Positions 1-8,364 of a stretch of DNA of 45,782 nucleotides are shown piece by piece. The DNA comes from Oscillospiraceae bacterium. Lineage in GTDB: Bacteria; Bacillota; Clostridia; Oscillospirales; SIG519. The DNA is taken from assembly GCA_015067255.1 (NCBI GenBank), contig SVMS01000015.1:1-45782 (forward strand), in the 5' to 3' direction. The first letter of the stretch is position 1; every line of letters begins with the position of its first letter. The notes beneath the pieces were generated by a model. It was not told where the DNA came from and ran no database searches. It worked only from the letters and a program-made list of their open reading frames with translations. Both the position numbers and the translations under genes were made by a program.

Positions 1-210
1 AAGAAAAATTGTTGAATATATTGAATTGTATTACAATTCAGAAAGATTGCATTCAGGTATCAATTATTCAGTACCAAATCAATTTTTCACTCTTTTATCT
101 GTCCGAAATTCTTGACAAGTTTCGAAATGGTTGCTTTTTGCCAAAGCAAAAAGCCTCATTTTCTCTTATCTTTTCTCTATTATCTCTTCTCTGTTGATAG
201 TATAAATCTT
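1..210. other. AT-rich flank without a recognisable gene
   Basis: I see no convincing gene here. The stretch holds small hairpins: one at about 24-42, and GCTTTTTG/CAAAAAGC at 133-140 and 147-154. A 14-bp perfect hairpin at 193-223 overlaps the end of queA. A TTGACA-like hexamer at 112-117 has no partner -10. The 62-codon open frame here is AT-rich, has no SD and resembles nothing I know. Confidence 0.5.
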
Positions 211-223
211 TTATACTATCAAC
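193..223 (-). terminator. Perfect hairpin across the queA stop codon
   Basis: GTTGATAGTATAAA (193-206) pairs perfectly with TTTATACTATCAAC (210-223) around a 3-base loop. It contains the queA stop codon. On the minus strand it is followed by purine-rich sequence, not a U tract, so it may be a 3'-end stabiliser or processing site and not a classical intrinsic terminator. Confidence 0.4.
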
Positions 224-1239
224 ATCGCATCTCCGAAGGAAAAAAATCTGTATTTTTGCTCTACTGCGTATTTGTAGGCATTTAGTACGTTTTCTTTGCC
301 TGCCAAGGCACTAACAAGCATTATAAGGGTGCTTTCGGGCAAATGGAAATTAGTTATAAGACAGTCGGTAGCCTTAAATTCGTAACCGGGGTAAATGAAA
401 ATTTCCGTATTGTCGCTGTCTGCGGTAATTTTGTTGTTTTTCGAAGCGCAGGCTTCAAGGGTTCTTGTACTGGTAGTACCTACACAGAATACCCTGCCGC
501 CGTTTTTATGGGTTTCGTTTATAATTTTGGCAGTTTCTTCGGGTAAAATGTAAAACTCAGAGTGCATTTTATGGTCAAGAATATTGTCCTCTTTAACGGG
601 ACGGAAGGTGCCTAAGCCTATATGTAATGTTACATAGCCGATTTTAATGCCTTTATCCTTTGCTTTTTGGAGAAGCTCTTTCGTAAAATGAAGGCCTGCT
701 GTGGGGGCAGCGGCGGAGCCGTCATTTTTGGCATAAACTGTCTGATATCTTGTTTTATCCTGTAATTTTTCGGTGATGTAAGGGGGCAAGGGCATATTTC
801 CCACTTTATCAAGAATTTCTAAAAATATGCCATCATAGGTAAAATGAAGAAGTCTGTTTCCCTCTTCGAGAATATCAATTATTTCAGCCTTTAAAAGACC
901 GTCGCCGAAAACTAATTTTGCGCCTATTTTTGCCTTTTTGCCGGGGCGTACAAGGGTTTCCCAGTTGTCGTTGCTGTGATTTTTCAAAAGCACGATTTCA
1001 ATATCTGCGCCTGTATCCTCTTTTTTTGCATGAAGACGGGCAGGGATAACCTTACTGTCGTTTAAAATAAGGCAGTCCTTTTCGGTTATATAGTCAAGAA
1101 TATCGTAAAAATGACGGTCGGTAATTTCTCCTGTTTTTTTGTCCATTACAAGAAGACGTGAGCAGTCACGCTTTTGCACAGGAGTCTGAGCTATAAGCTC
1201 CTGAGGTAAATCAAAATAAAAATCGCTTTTAAGAAGCAT
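211..1239 (-). CDS. queA: S-adenosylmethionine:tRNA ribosyltransferase-isomerase QueA
   Basis: This enzyme transfers and isomerises the ribosyl group of SAM onto 7-aminomethyl-7-deazaguanine in tRNA, giving epoxyqueuosine at the wobble position. The 342-residue product has the family's normal length. It starts with the typical FDLP-E-LIAQ-P segment and carries the signatures [10 protein letters not shown] (around residue 185) and [10 protein letters not shown] (around 212). The ATG at 1239 is the only plausible start. The best SD (AAAGGA) lies unusually far upstream, about 17 bases. The spoIID-like gene ends 24 bases upstream on the same strand, so co-transcription is likely. Confidence 0.95.
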   Translation of the reverse strand: MLLKSDFYFDLPQELIAQTPVQKRDCSRLLVMDKKTGEITDRHFYDILDYITEKDCLILNDSKVIPARLHAKKEDTGADIEIVLLKNHSNDNWETLVRPGKKAKIGAKLVFGDGLLKAEIIDILEEGNRLLHFTYDGIFLEILDKVGNMPLPPYITEKLQDKTRYQTVYAKNDGSAAAPTAGLHFTKELLQKAKDKGIKIGYVTLHIGLGTFRPVKEDNILDHKMHSEFYILPEETAKIINETHKNGGRVFCVGTTSTRTLEACASKNNKITADSDNTEIFIYPGYEFKATDCLITNFHLPESTLIMLVSALAGKENVLNAYKYAVEQKYRFFSFGDAMLIV

Positions 1240-1263
1240 ATTGGGTACTTTGGTTATCCTTTC

Positions 1264-3153
1264 TTACTGTAATTTTTCAATTTCAATGTTAAAATATGCT
1301 TTTAATATTTGCTCGTAGGTGTGTCCCGCTTTGGAACGGGCATACATACCGCTTCCCGAAAGACCTACATTGTGTCCGTAGCCCTCGGTTATAAAGCTTA
1401 TATAATCACCCTCAACCTTGATTTCTACAATGTTGGGAGTACGCAGTCCAAGACCGCTGCGAATATGGTCGCCGCCGGAAAATGTAATTTTTTTGCCGTT
1501 GTCGCAGATAAGCTCTACAGCTAAGGGAATATTAGCCGCATTTCTTTGAGTTACAGAGCCGCTTTCAACGGTTACGGTATCTGCAAGATAAGAGGGGTAT
1601 TCGTTTATATTTGAGTTGTTTGAGCCGTTTTGATAAAGCATATCCCTCAGCTCTTTTTTTGAATATTTAACAGTATATCTGTAATTTTTTTCAAGCCATG
1701 AGGGAACTCCTGCACGGTCAAATTCATCTATAACAGCTTTGACGTGGGGAAGGTCTACACCCTTGACATAGGTACCGTTTTTGTTTGTATACCAAGCTTC
1801 GCCGTTGGTGAGGGTGCCGCCGCCGTTGGTGGAATGATAAAAGATATCCGCAAGCTTTTTTGTGCCATTATCGGTATATACTGCAAACATTCCCTTTGTC
1901 TGCTCTGCGGCATCAAGAATAAGCTTCTTTTTGAGGGTTACCTCGGGCTCGTAGCAGTAAACCTGACAGTTTGTGGTATCGCATACGTCAATATCTATTT
2001 CAGAGCTTGAGCTGTTGTGCTTTGTGTTGGTAAGAGCAACATTTCTTTCGCAAATTGCATGAGCCTTGAAGGCTTCTATATAGCTGTCATAATCGTTGCC
2101 GTAGGTGTCTGTATAGATTTCTTTGGTAATGACACCTAAAACGTAATCCTGCATCTGAACATAGTTTATAGTGCCTACTCTTTTCTGGCTGTCCTGCTGG
2201 TCACGCTTGAAAATAATGTCGCCGCCTATCATTTTGGCAACGTTTTTGTTTGAAGCAAAGCTGTCATAATAGCGGTGGTAAAGATAGGTGTTTTCATTTC
2301 CCGAAGAAACCTGCAAATAATTATTGCCTGAATTATCATATTCAAAAATTATCTTGCCGTCAAGAGCGTTTACTACAGTCATACAGGTATCGGTATTTTC
2401 CGAAGCAATAAGCTCAACAGGCTCGGTTACTGTAAAGGTTTTTAAATTTCCGTCTTTATCTAAAACTGCAACGCCGCCGGGGAATTTTTGAATGTAGGTT
2501 ATTTTACCCTCACCGTTAATAACTGCCATAGGCTTTGAAGAAATAAAGTCTTTACGCTCAATAGCGCTCATAACCGAATAGCTTACCTGAGTATCGGAGG
2601 TTAAAAAAGAATATGTAGCTTTGTCGGCAAGAGCTTGCTGAGAATCCGAATAGCTGCCTAAACGGACACGGTATTTTCCGTTTACATAGGCAACAAAAGC
2701 TTTAAGTCCCTTTTTCTCAACCTCGGCAACTACTGCTTTTGCGCCGTCCTTTGTCATATCTGCATTGATTTCAAGATGGCTGTTTCCTATAAAGGTGCCG
2801 TTTCCTGCATCCTTGCTTTCTACCCAGATATCTTTAATGGCAGGACCTGCTTTATAATATAAATTCTGGTCCTTGCATACGTATAAAAAGCTTTGATTTT
2901 CACCTGTTGAGAAAATCTCATCTGAGGTTTTTTCGGTATCTCGGTCAAAGGAATAAAAAACAAGAAAAGAAGAGGCGTCCTCATAGTCCGAAGCGCGCAC
3001 GCACGAAGTGTCTCTCAAAACGGTGCCGCCCACATTGTCAATACCCACATATACATAGGGATTACTGTCCTTTGGAGGAGCTGCGGCAAAGGCACAAATG
3101 CTTGTTATTGCACTAATAATTAAAGCAGTTATGCAAATAATTGTTTTTTTCAT
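1264..3153 (-). CDS. Secreted SpoIID/LytB-domain protein with SPOR-like segment
   Basis: The product is a 629-residue exported protein. It has a signal peptide (charged MKK start, hydrophobic core, likely cleavage after AFA near residue 25). A middle segment around residues 155-190 (KAFVAYVNGKYRVRLGSYSD) resembles SPOR peptidoglycan-binding repeats. A SpoIID domain starts near residue 340 with YVLGVITKEIY, whose Glu corresponds to the family's catalytic Glu, and ends with GHNVGLSGSGMYARSKAG. SpoIID-family enzymes are lytic transglycosylases acting on denuded glycan during engulfment and spore germination. At 629 residues it is much longer than SpoIID itself (about 340), so it is a paralogue of LytB/SpoIID type. 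I chose ATG 3153 because the ATG at 3165 abuts the AAAGGA SD. Confidence 0.8.
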   Translation of the reverse strand: MKKTIICITALIISAITSICAFAAAPPKDSNPYVYVGIDNVGGTVLRDTSCVRASDYEDASSFLVFYSFDRDTEKTSDEIFSTGENQSFLYVCKDQNLYYKAGPAIKDIWVESKDAGNGTFIGNSHLEINADMTKDGAKAVVAEVEKKGLKAFVAYVNGKYRVRLGSYSDSQQALADKATYSFLTSDTQVSYSVMSAIERKDFISSKPMAVINGEGKITYIQKFPGGVAVLDKDGNLKTFTVTEPVELIASENTDTCMTVVNALDGKIIFEYDNSGNNYLQVSSGNENTYLYHRYYDSFASNKNVAKMIGGDIIFKRDQQDSQKRVGTINYVQMQDYVLGVITKEIYTDTYGNDYDSYIEAFKAHAICERNVALTNTKHNSSSSEIDIDVCDTTNCQVYCYEPEVTLKKKLILDAAEQTKGMFAVYTDNGTKKLADIFYHSTNGGGTLTNGEAWYTNKNGTYVKGVDLPHVKAVIDEFDRAGVPSWLEKNYRYTVKYSKKELRDMLYQNGSNNSNINEYPSYLADTVTVESGSVTQRNAANIPLAVELICDNGKKITFSGGDHIRSGLGLRTPNIVEIKVEGDYISFITEGYGHNVGLSGSGMYARSKAGHTYEQILKAYFNIEIEKLQ

Positions 3154-3320
3154 AGCTTTGACCATCCTTTTACAACAAATAAATCAGTTTTTGTCCGTTT
3201 TAACAAGCCAAAAGGCATATTTTTATAAAAAAGAAAGAATTTTTCAGCAAAAGCTCCTATATATTTACTTTTCGAAGCATATTCAAAGGAAATAAATGCT
3301 GTTTTTTTATAAGTATTCTG

Positions 3321-3349
3321 TTGACAAAGTAAGATATTTTTATTATACT
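3321..3349 (+). promoter_or_regulatory. Sigma-A promoter of the asd-dapA-dapB operon
   Basis: A perfect TTGACA (3321-3326) lies 17 bases from TATACT (3344-3349), close to the vegetative consensus. It predicts transcription starting near 3356 and a leader of about 80 bases before asd. Confidence 0.85.
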
Positions 3350-3384
3350 AAAGTGGAATTAGCATATATATTATATTACAAGAA

Positions 3385-3410
3385 CGGTGGTTTTTTCAAC
3401 CGCTTTTTTT
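3385..3410 (+). terminator. Terminator-like hairpin in the asd leader
   Basis: CGGTGG (3385-3390) can pair with CAACCG (3397-3402) around a T6 loop with one G-A mismatch, followed directly by CTTTTTTT. It sits between the promoter and asd, so it could be an attenuator. The stem is short. No upstream lysine (L box) aptamer or T-box is visible. Confidence 0.35.
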
Positions 3411-3439
3411 GATTTTTTGCAAAAAGGTAGGAATTGGAA

Positions 3440-4522
3440 TTGAAAAAGTACGATGTAGGAATTATCGGAGCAACAGGAATGGTTGGTCAGCGCTTTATTA
3501 CGCTTCTTGAAAATCATCCTTGGTTTAACATTAAAATTTTGGCTGCAAGCGCAAGAAGTGCAGGCAAAACCTATGCTGAATGTGTTGAAAACAGATGGGC
3601 TATGGCAACTCCCGTACCCGAAGCTTTAAAAGAAATGAAGGTACTTGATGCTGTAGCTGATCTTAATGAAATAGCTAAACAGGTAGATTTCGTTTTCTGC
3701 GCTGTAGATATGAAAAAAGATGAGATAAAGGCATTGGAGGAAAGCTATGCAAAGGCAGAGTGCCCTGTTATTTCAAATAACAGTGCGCACAGATTTACTC
3801 CCGATGTGCCTATGATTATCCCCGAGATAAATGCAGAGCACGCAAGAATTATAGATTCACAGAAGAAACGTCTTGGCACAAAGAGAGGCTTTATTGCAGT
3901 TAAATCAAACTGTTCATTACAGAGCTATGTGCCTGCGTTATCTCCTTTGGGCTGCTTTGGAATAGAAAAGGTTTTGGCTTGTACCTATCAGGCAATTTCC
4001 GGCGCAGGAAAAACCTTTGAGCGTTGGCCTGAAATGGTTGATAATGTAATCCCCTTTATTGGCGGCGAGGAAGAAAAGTCCGAGAAAGAGCCTCTTAAAA
4101 TCTGGGGAGAGGTTAAGGACGATGAAATTGCTTTGGCAACAGAGCCTCAGATAACAACGCAGTGTATCCGTGTTCCCGTTTCTGACGGACATATGGCTGC
4201 TGTATTTGTAAAATTCAAGGAGAAGCCTTCAAAGGAAACTATTCTCAATTGCTGGAAATCCTTTGCAGGAGAGCCTCAGGAGCTTGAGCTTCCCTCTGCT
4301 CCCAAGCAGTTCTTGCATTATTTTGAAGAGGATAACCGTCCTCAGACTAAATTTGAACGTAATTTGGAAAACGGTATGGCTGTTTCAATCGGCAGACTCA
4401 GAGAGGACAGCCAGTATGACTATAAATTTGTTTGTCTTTCACACAATACCTTAAGAGGCGCTGCAGGCGGAGCTGTTTTGATGGCTGAATTGCTTTGCGC
4501 AAAGGGATATATGGACAAATAA
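3440..4522 (+). CDS. asd: Aspartate-semialdehyde dehydrogenase, archaeal/fungal type
   Basis: It reduces aspartyl-4-phosphate to aspartate semialdehyde with NADPH, the branch point to lysine/diaminopimelate, threonine and methionine. Visible motifs are the Rossmann GATGMVGQRF near the N-terminus, the active-site Cys in KSNCSLQ (about residue 158) and the AISGAGKTFERWPEM stretch typical of the roughly 350-residue archaeal/yeast subfamily; E. coli-type enzymes differ here. I prefer TTG 3440, eight bases after GGTAGG; TTG 3434 is too close to that SD. It opens the operon with dapA 25 bases downstream. Confidence 0.93.
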   Translation: MKKYDVGIIGATGMVGQRFITLLENHPWFNIKILAASARSAGKTYAECVENRWAMATPVPEALKEMKVLDAVADLNEIAKQVDFVFCAVDMKKDEIKALEESYAKAECPVISNNSAHRFTPDVPMIIPEINAEHARIIDSQKKRLGTKRGFIAVKSNCSLQSYVPALSPLGCFGIEKVLACTYQAISGAGKTFERWPEMVDNVIPFIGGEEEKSEKEPLKIWGEVKDDEIALATEPQITTQCIRVPVSDGHMAAVFVKFKEKPSKETILNCWKSFAGEPQELELPSAPKQFLHYFEEDNRPQTKFERNLENGMAVSIGRLREDSQYDYKFVCLSHNTLRGAAGGAVLMAELLCAKGYMDK

Positions 4523-4547
4523 GAAAACAGCAGAGAGGATGACTACA

Positions 4548-5438
4548 GTGAAAAAGACAATTTTTACAGGCGCAGGCGTTGCTATTGTTACTCCCTTTAA
4601 CGAGGATTTAACAATCAATTTCGAAAAATTGGGAGAAATTATTGAGGAGCAGATAGCAAAGAAAACAGATGCGTTAGTTATTTGCGGAACAACAGGAGAG
4701 GCAGCAACTCTTACTGACGAGGAGCATAAAGAGTGTATTAAATATGCCGTTGAAAAGGTTAACGGAAGAATACCCGTTATTGCAGGAACAGGCGGTAACG
4801 ACACTGCATATTCCTTACAGCTTTCTCAGTATGCAAAGGAAGTAGGAGCAGATGCGCTTTTACTTGTAACTCCCTATTACAATAAAACTACACAGCAGGG
4901 TCTTATCAAGCATTTTGCATATATTGCAGAAAATGTTGACCTTCCTATAATTTTATACAATGTACCCAGCAGAACAGGTCTTAACATAACTCCTGCTACC
5001 TGTAAAGAGCTTAGCAAGTATGAAAATATAGTTGCAGTAAAGGAAGCATCGGGAAATATTTCTCAGATTGCGGAAATTGCGGCTCTTTGCGGTGATGATT
5101 TAGATATCTATTCGGGAAATGACGATCAGATAGTTCCTGTTTTGTCTTTGGGCGGAAAAGGAGTTATCTCTGTTCTTTCCAATGTTTTACCCGAGGAAAC
5201 ACACGATATATGTCAGCTTTACTTTGACGGAAAAGCAAAAGAGAGCACAGCTTTACAGCTTAAATTACTTAACTTTGTAAATGCACTTTTCTGTGAGGTA
5301 AATCCCATACCCGTAAAAGCGGCTATGAATATTTTGGGAATGAATGTAGGCTCTTTAAGACTTCCCCTTTGCGACATTTCCGAAAAGGGAGAAGAAACTC
5401 TTAAAAAGGCTATGGCTGAAATCGGTCTTATAAAATAA
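4548..5438 (+). CDS. dapA: 4-hydroxy-tetrahydrodipicolinate synthase
   Basis: It condenses pyruvate with aspartate semialdehyde, the first committed step to diaminopimelate and lysine. The TIM-barrel protein of about 296 residues shows GAGVAIVTPF at the start, CGTTGEAATL for substrate binding, YNVPSRTG with the proton-relay Tyr, and the Schiff-base Lys in IVAVKEASG. An ATG at 4539 is also possible but lies one base after the GAGAGG SD; GTG 4548 has normal spacing. It sits between asd and dapB in a compact operon. Confidence 0.95.
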   Translation: MKKTIFTGAGVAIVTPFNEDLTINFEKLGEIIEEQIAKKTDALVICGTTGEAATLTDEEHKECIKYAVEKVNGRIPVIAGTGGNDTAYSLQLSQYAKEVGADALLLVTPYYNKTTQQGLIKHFAYIAENVDLPIILYNVPSRTGLNITPATCKELSKYENIVAVKEASGNISQIAEIAALCGDDLDIYSGNDDQIVPVLSLGGKGVISVLSNVLPEETHDICQLYFDGKAKESTALQLKLLNFVNALFCEVNPIPVKAAMNILGMNVGSLRLPLCDISEKGEETLKKAMAEIGLIK

Positions 5439-5458
5439 AGGTTAAAAGGGTGTTTGAT

Positions 5459-6211
5459 ATGGTTAATATTATGCTTTCCGGCTGTAACGGAAAAATGGGC
5501 AGAGTTCTGACATCGCTCATTGAAAATGATGAGAAATCAACCGTTATATGCGGAGTGGATTTGAATACAGCAGGGGATAAATATCCTGTCTATGCAAAGT
5601 TTGACCAAATCAAAGAAAAGCCTGATGTTATAATAGATTTTTCTAATCCTGCAATTCTTTCAAGCTTGCTTGATTATGCAATTTCCAATAAAATCCCCGT
5701 TGTCGTTGCAACTACGGGATATTCACAGGAGCAAATAGAACAAATTAAAAAAGCTTCTGAAGAAATTCCTGTTTTCTTTACCTTCAATATGTCCTTGGGA
5801 ATAAATCTTCTTTCATTACTTCTTAAAAAATGCGCTGAGGTTTTGGGAGAAGGATATGACGTTGAAATAATAGAAAAGCATCACAATCAGAAAATAGATG
5901 CTCCAAGCGGTACAGCAATTATGCTTGCTCAGGCGGTGAGCGAGGCGCTTCCCTATGAGCCTGAATATGTATATGACCGTCATAGCGTAAGAAAGAAAAG
6001 AGAGAAAAACGAAATAGGTATTCACGCTGTAAGAGGCGGAACGATAGTGGGTGAGCACGAGGTTATATTTGCAGGTAAGGACGAGGTTATTACTCTTTCC
6101 CATTCCGCTGCAAGTAAAGAGGTTTTTGCAGTAGGTGCTTTAAGAGCTGCAAAGTTTATAGCATCAAAGCCTGCGGGAATGTATGATATGAATAAAATGC
6201 TTAAAAATTAA
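5459..6211 (+). CDS. dapB: 4-hydroxy-tetrahydrodipicolinate reductase
   Basis: It reduces the DapA product with NAD(P)H to tetrahydrodipicolinate. The protein is about 250 residues. The nucleotide-binding GCNGKMGRVL is near the N-terminus. The signature EIIEKHHNQKIDAPSGTA carries the catalytic His-His and the Lys/Ser-Gly-Thr substrate loop. ATG 5459 follows AAGGG by eight bases; an in-frame GTG at 5450 overlaps that SD. It completes the asd-dapA-dapB set. Confidence 0.95.
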   Translation: MVNIMLSGCNGKMGRVLTSLIENDEKSTVICGVDLNTAGDKYPVYAKFDQIKEKPDVIIDFSNPAILSSLLDYAISNKIPVVVATTGYSQEQIEQIKKASEEIPVFFTFNMSLGINLLSLLLKKCAEVLGEGYDVEIIEKHHNQKIDAPSGTAIMLAQAVSEALPYEPEYVYDRHSVRKKREKNEIGIHAVRGGTIVGEHEVIFAGKDEVITLSHSAASKEVFAVGALRAAKFIASKPAGMYDMNKMLKN

Positions 6212-6227
6212 AGGAGAGGATTAAACA

Positions 6228-6326
6228 ATGAAAAAGTTTTTTGCAGTTATGTGTATTATCCTTTCGATAATTGCGCTTATTTCATTGTTAGCATGCCTTT
6301 ATAATAAGCATAAAAATTTAAAATAG
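6228..6326 (+). CDS. 32-residue single-span membrane microprotein
   Basis: A very short gene lies 16 bases after dapB. It is preceded by AAGGAGAGGA, one of the best SD sites in the window, seven bases before ATG. The product starts MKKFF, has one hydrophobic helix (about residues 5-26, with a Cys in LLACLY) and a basic tail, KHKNLK. I do not recognise a family. The strong ribosome site and clean membrane-helix layout argue that it is translated. It may be a lipoprotein-like or regulatory membrane peptide; its function is unknown. Confidence 0.6.
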   Translation: MKKFFAVMCIILSIIALISLLACLYNKHKNLK

Positions 6327-6335
6327 TTTATATTT

Positions 6336-6366
6336 CAGTACAGTAAGCCTTGCGCTTGCTGTACTG
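6336..6366 (+). terminator. Hairpin between the dap operon and glyQS
   Basis: CAGTACAGTAAGC pairs with GCTTGCTGTACTG over 13 positions with one G-T wobble and a 5-base loop. Only a short TTCT follows, so termination would be weak. It separates the microprotein gene from the glyQS leader. Confidence 0.45.
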
Positions 6367-6377
6367 TTCTACATTAC

Positions 6378-6434
6378 AAAGGAAAGGAATAGCATATGTA
6401 TTTTTGCATATGCCAAAACAAAAGTTATGAATAA
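6378..6434 (+). promoter_or_regulatory. glyQS translation leader: SD, hairpin and 12-codon ORF
   Basis: AAAGGAAAGG (6378-6387) is a strong SD, but the glyQS ATG is 39 bases further on. Directly after the SD, GCATATG (6392-6398) and CATATGC (6407-6413) form a hairpin. An ATG inside it opens a 12-codon frame ([12 protein letters not shown], 6396-6431, stop 6432-6434) that overlaps the glyQS start. Either the leader peptide is translated and couples to glyQS, or the hairpin brings the SD nearer to the start. Confidence 0.4.
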
Positions 6435-7800
6435 CACAGAAAAGACAATGGAAAAAATTGTAGCACTGTGCAAGGGTAGAGGCTTTGTTTATCCCGGCAG
6501 TGAAATTTACGGAGGACTTTCAAACTCTTGGGACTACGGTCCTTTAGGCGTTGAGTTTAAAAACAACGTTAAAAAAGCCTGGTGGAAGAAATTTGTTCAG
6601 GAAAACCCTTACAACGTAGGCTTGGACTGCGGTATTCTTATGAATCCTAAGGTATGGGTTGCATCGGGTCACGTTGGCGGATTTTCAGATCCTTTGATGG
6701 ACTGTAAGTCCTGTAAAACCCGTCACAGAGCTGACAAGCTTATTGAGGATACAGGTGTAAATCCTGCAGGCTGGACAAATGAGCAAATGTCTGCATATAT
6801 AAAAGAAAACAATATCTGCTGCCCCGATTGCGGAGCTTGCGATTTTACAGATATAAGAAAATTCAATCTTATGTTTAAAACCTTCCAGGGCGTTACGGAA
6901 GATGCTAAAAACGAAATTTATCTTCGTCCCGAAACAGCACAGGGTATTTTTGTAAACTTTAAAAATGTTCAGAGAACAACAAGAAAGAAAGTACCTTTCG
7001 GTGTTTGTCAGATAGGTAAATCCTTCAGAAACGAAATAACTCCCGGAAACTTTATTTTCAGAATAAGAGAGTTTGAGCAGATGGAGCTTGAATTCTTCTG
7101 CAAGCCCGGAACAGAGTTAGAGTGGTTTGACTATTGGAAGACATACTGTAAGAAATTCCTTCTTGATTTGGGCATTAAAGAAGAGAACATAAAAACCCGT
7201 GACCACGAGAAAGAGGAGCTTTCTCACTATTCAAATGCAACTACCGACTTTGAATTTTTATTCCCATTTGGCTGGGGTGAGCTTTGGGGCGTTGCAAGCC
7301 GTACCAATTTCGACCTTAATGCACATCAGAACACTTCGGGAGAAAATATGGAGTATTTTGATGCTGAAAGCAACGAGAAATATATCCCCTATGTTGTAGA
7401 GCCTTCCTTGGGAGCTGACAGAATAGCGCTTGCTCTTTTGGTTGACGCTTACGACGAGGAGCAAATCGGTGAAAACGATACAAGAACAGTGTTGAGATTG
7501 CATCCCACACTTTCTCCTTATAAGGCTGCTATACTTCCTCTTTCCAAAAAGCTTTCCGAAAAAGCAGCAGAGGTTTATACAGCACTTTCCAAGAAGTTTT
7601 CAGTTGAATTTGACGAGGCAGGCTCAATAGGAAAGAGATACCGCCGTCAAGACGAGATAGGAACACCTCTTTGCATAACATATGACTTTGACAGTCTTGA
7701 GGACAATCAGGTTACTGTAAGACTCAGAGATACAATGGAGCAGATAAGAATGCCTATCAGCGAGCTTGAAGCTTACATTGAAAAGACAATAGAGTTTTAA
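6427..7800 (+). CDS. glyQS: Glycyl-tRNA synthetase, homodimeric type
   Basis: It charges tRNA-Gly with glycine. At 457 residues it is the usual bacterial alpha2 form. It shows [16 protein letters not shown] at the N-terminus, a zinc-binding Cys pair region (CKSC ... CCPDCGAC), class II motif 2 ([18 protein letters not shown]) and motif 3 ([14 protein letters not shown]), then an anticodon-binding domain. No start codon lies in frame upstream, so ATG 6427 stands although no SD is adjacent. No T-box element precedes it, although many Firmicutes use one for glyQS. Confidence 0.95.
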   Translation: MNNTEKTMEKIVALCKGRGFVYPGSEIYGGLSNSWDYGPLGVEFKNNVKKAWWKKFVQENPYNVGLDCGILMNPKVWVASGHVGGFSDPLMDCKSCKTRHRADKLIEDTGVNPAGWTNEQMSAYIKENNICCPDCGACDFTDIRKFNLMFKTFQGVTEDAKNEIYLRPETAQGIFVNFKNVQRTTRKKVPFGVCQIGKSFRNEITPGNFIFRIREFEQMELEFFCKPGTELEWFDYWKTYCKKFLLDLGIKEENIKTRDHEKEELSHYSNATTDFEFLFPFGWGELWGVASRTNFDLNAHQNTSGENMEYFDAESNEKYIPYVVEPSLGADRIALALLVDAYDEEQIGENDTRTVLRLHPTLSPYKAAILPLSKKLSEKAAEVYTALSKKFSVEFDEAGSIGKRYRRQDEIGTPLCITYDFDSLEDNQVTVRLRDTMEQIRMPISELEAYIEKTIEF

Positions 7801-7812
7801 GGAGTAAGAAAA

Positions 7813-8328
7813 ATGAAAAATCCTATAGTTACAATGAAAACCACTCAGGGAGAGATGAAAATAGAGCTTTACCCCGAAATTGCTCCCAATACAGTTAATA
7901 ATTTTATTTCTCTTATCAACAAAGAGTATTATAACGGTATAATATTCCACAGAGTAATACCCGGATTTATGATTCAGGGCGGCGACCCCAAGGGTATGGG
8001 AATAGGCGGACCCGGATATCAGATAAAGGGTGAATTTTCCTTCAACGGCTTTAAAAACGACCTTAAGCATACAAGAGGCGTTATATCAATGGCTCGTACA
8101 ATGGAGCCCAACTCTGCGGGAAGTCAGTTTTTCATAATGGTTGAAAATGCACCTCACCTTGACAATCAATATGCGGCATTCGGAAAGGTTATTGAGGGTA
8201 TAGAGGTTGCAGATAAAATAGTTTCAGTTGATAGAGACGGAAGAGACAAACCTCTGTTTGAACAAAAAATGCTCGAGGTTACTGTTGAAACCTTCGGAGA
8301 AACCTATCCCGAACCCGAGAAATTCTAA
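7813..8328 (+). CDS. Cyclophilin-type peptidyl-prolyl isomerase
   Basis: It catalyses cis-trans isomerisation of Xaa-Pro bonds. There is no signal peptide, so it is cytoplasmic. The 171-residue protein is a single cyclophilin domain with FHRVIPGFMIQGGDP (the catalytic Arg lies in FHR), GSQFFIM and LDNQYAAFGKV. The start follows TAAGGAG with good spacing, 12 bases after glyQS. It probably shares a transcript with glyQS and guaB. Confidence 0.93.
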   Translation: MKNPIVTMKTTQGEMKIELYPEIAPNTVNNFISLINKEYYNGIIFHRVIPGFMIQGGDPKGMGIGGPGYQIKGEFSFNGFKNDLKHTRGVISMARTMEPNSAGSQFFIMVENAPHLDNQYAAFGKVIEGIEVADKIVSVDRDGRDKPLFEQKMLEVTVETFGETYPEPEKF

Positions 8329-8364
8329 AAACTACTGAATGTGCAAAGTAAAGGAGAAAGAAAT

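Noticed and set aside
112-140. Promoter at TTGACA (112-117)
   Set aside because: No -10-like hexamer lies at 16-18 bases, and no gene follows on the plus strand.
193-223. Intrinsic terminator of queA
   Set aside because: The stem is strong but no U tract follows on the minus strand; kept only as a hairpin of uncertain role.
343-546. Open frames opposite queA, spoIID-like, serC and other genes
   Set aside because: They are shadows on the antisense strand of clear genes, without SD sites or recognisable proteins.
6327-6426. T-box riboswitch upstream of glyQS
   Set aside because: The gap is only 100 bases and lacks the conserved T-box sequence and a specifier-loop-sized stem.
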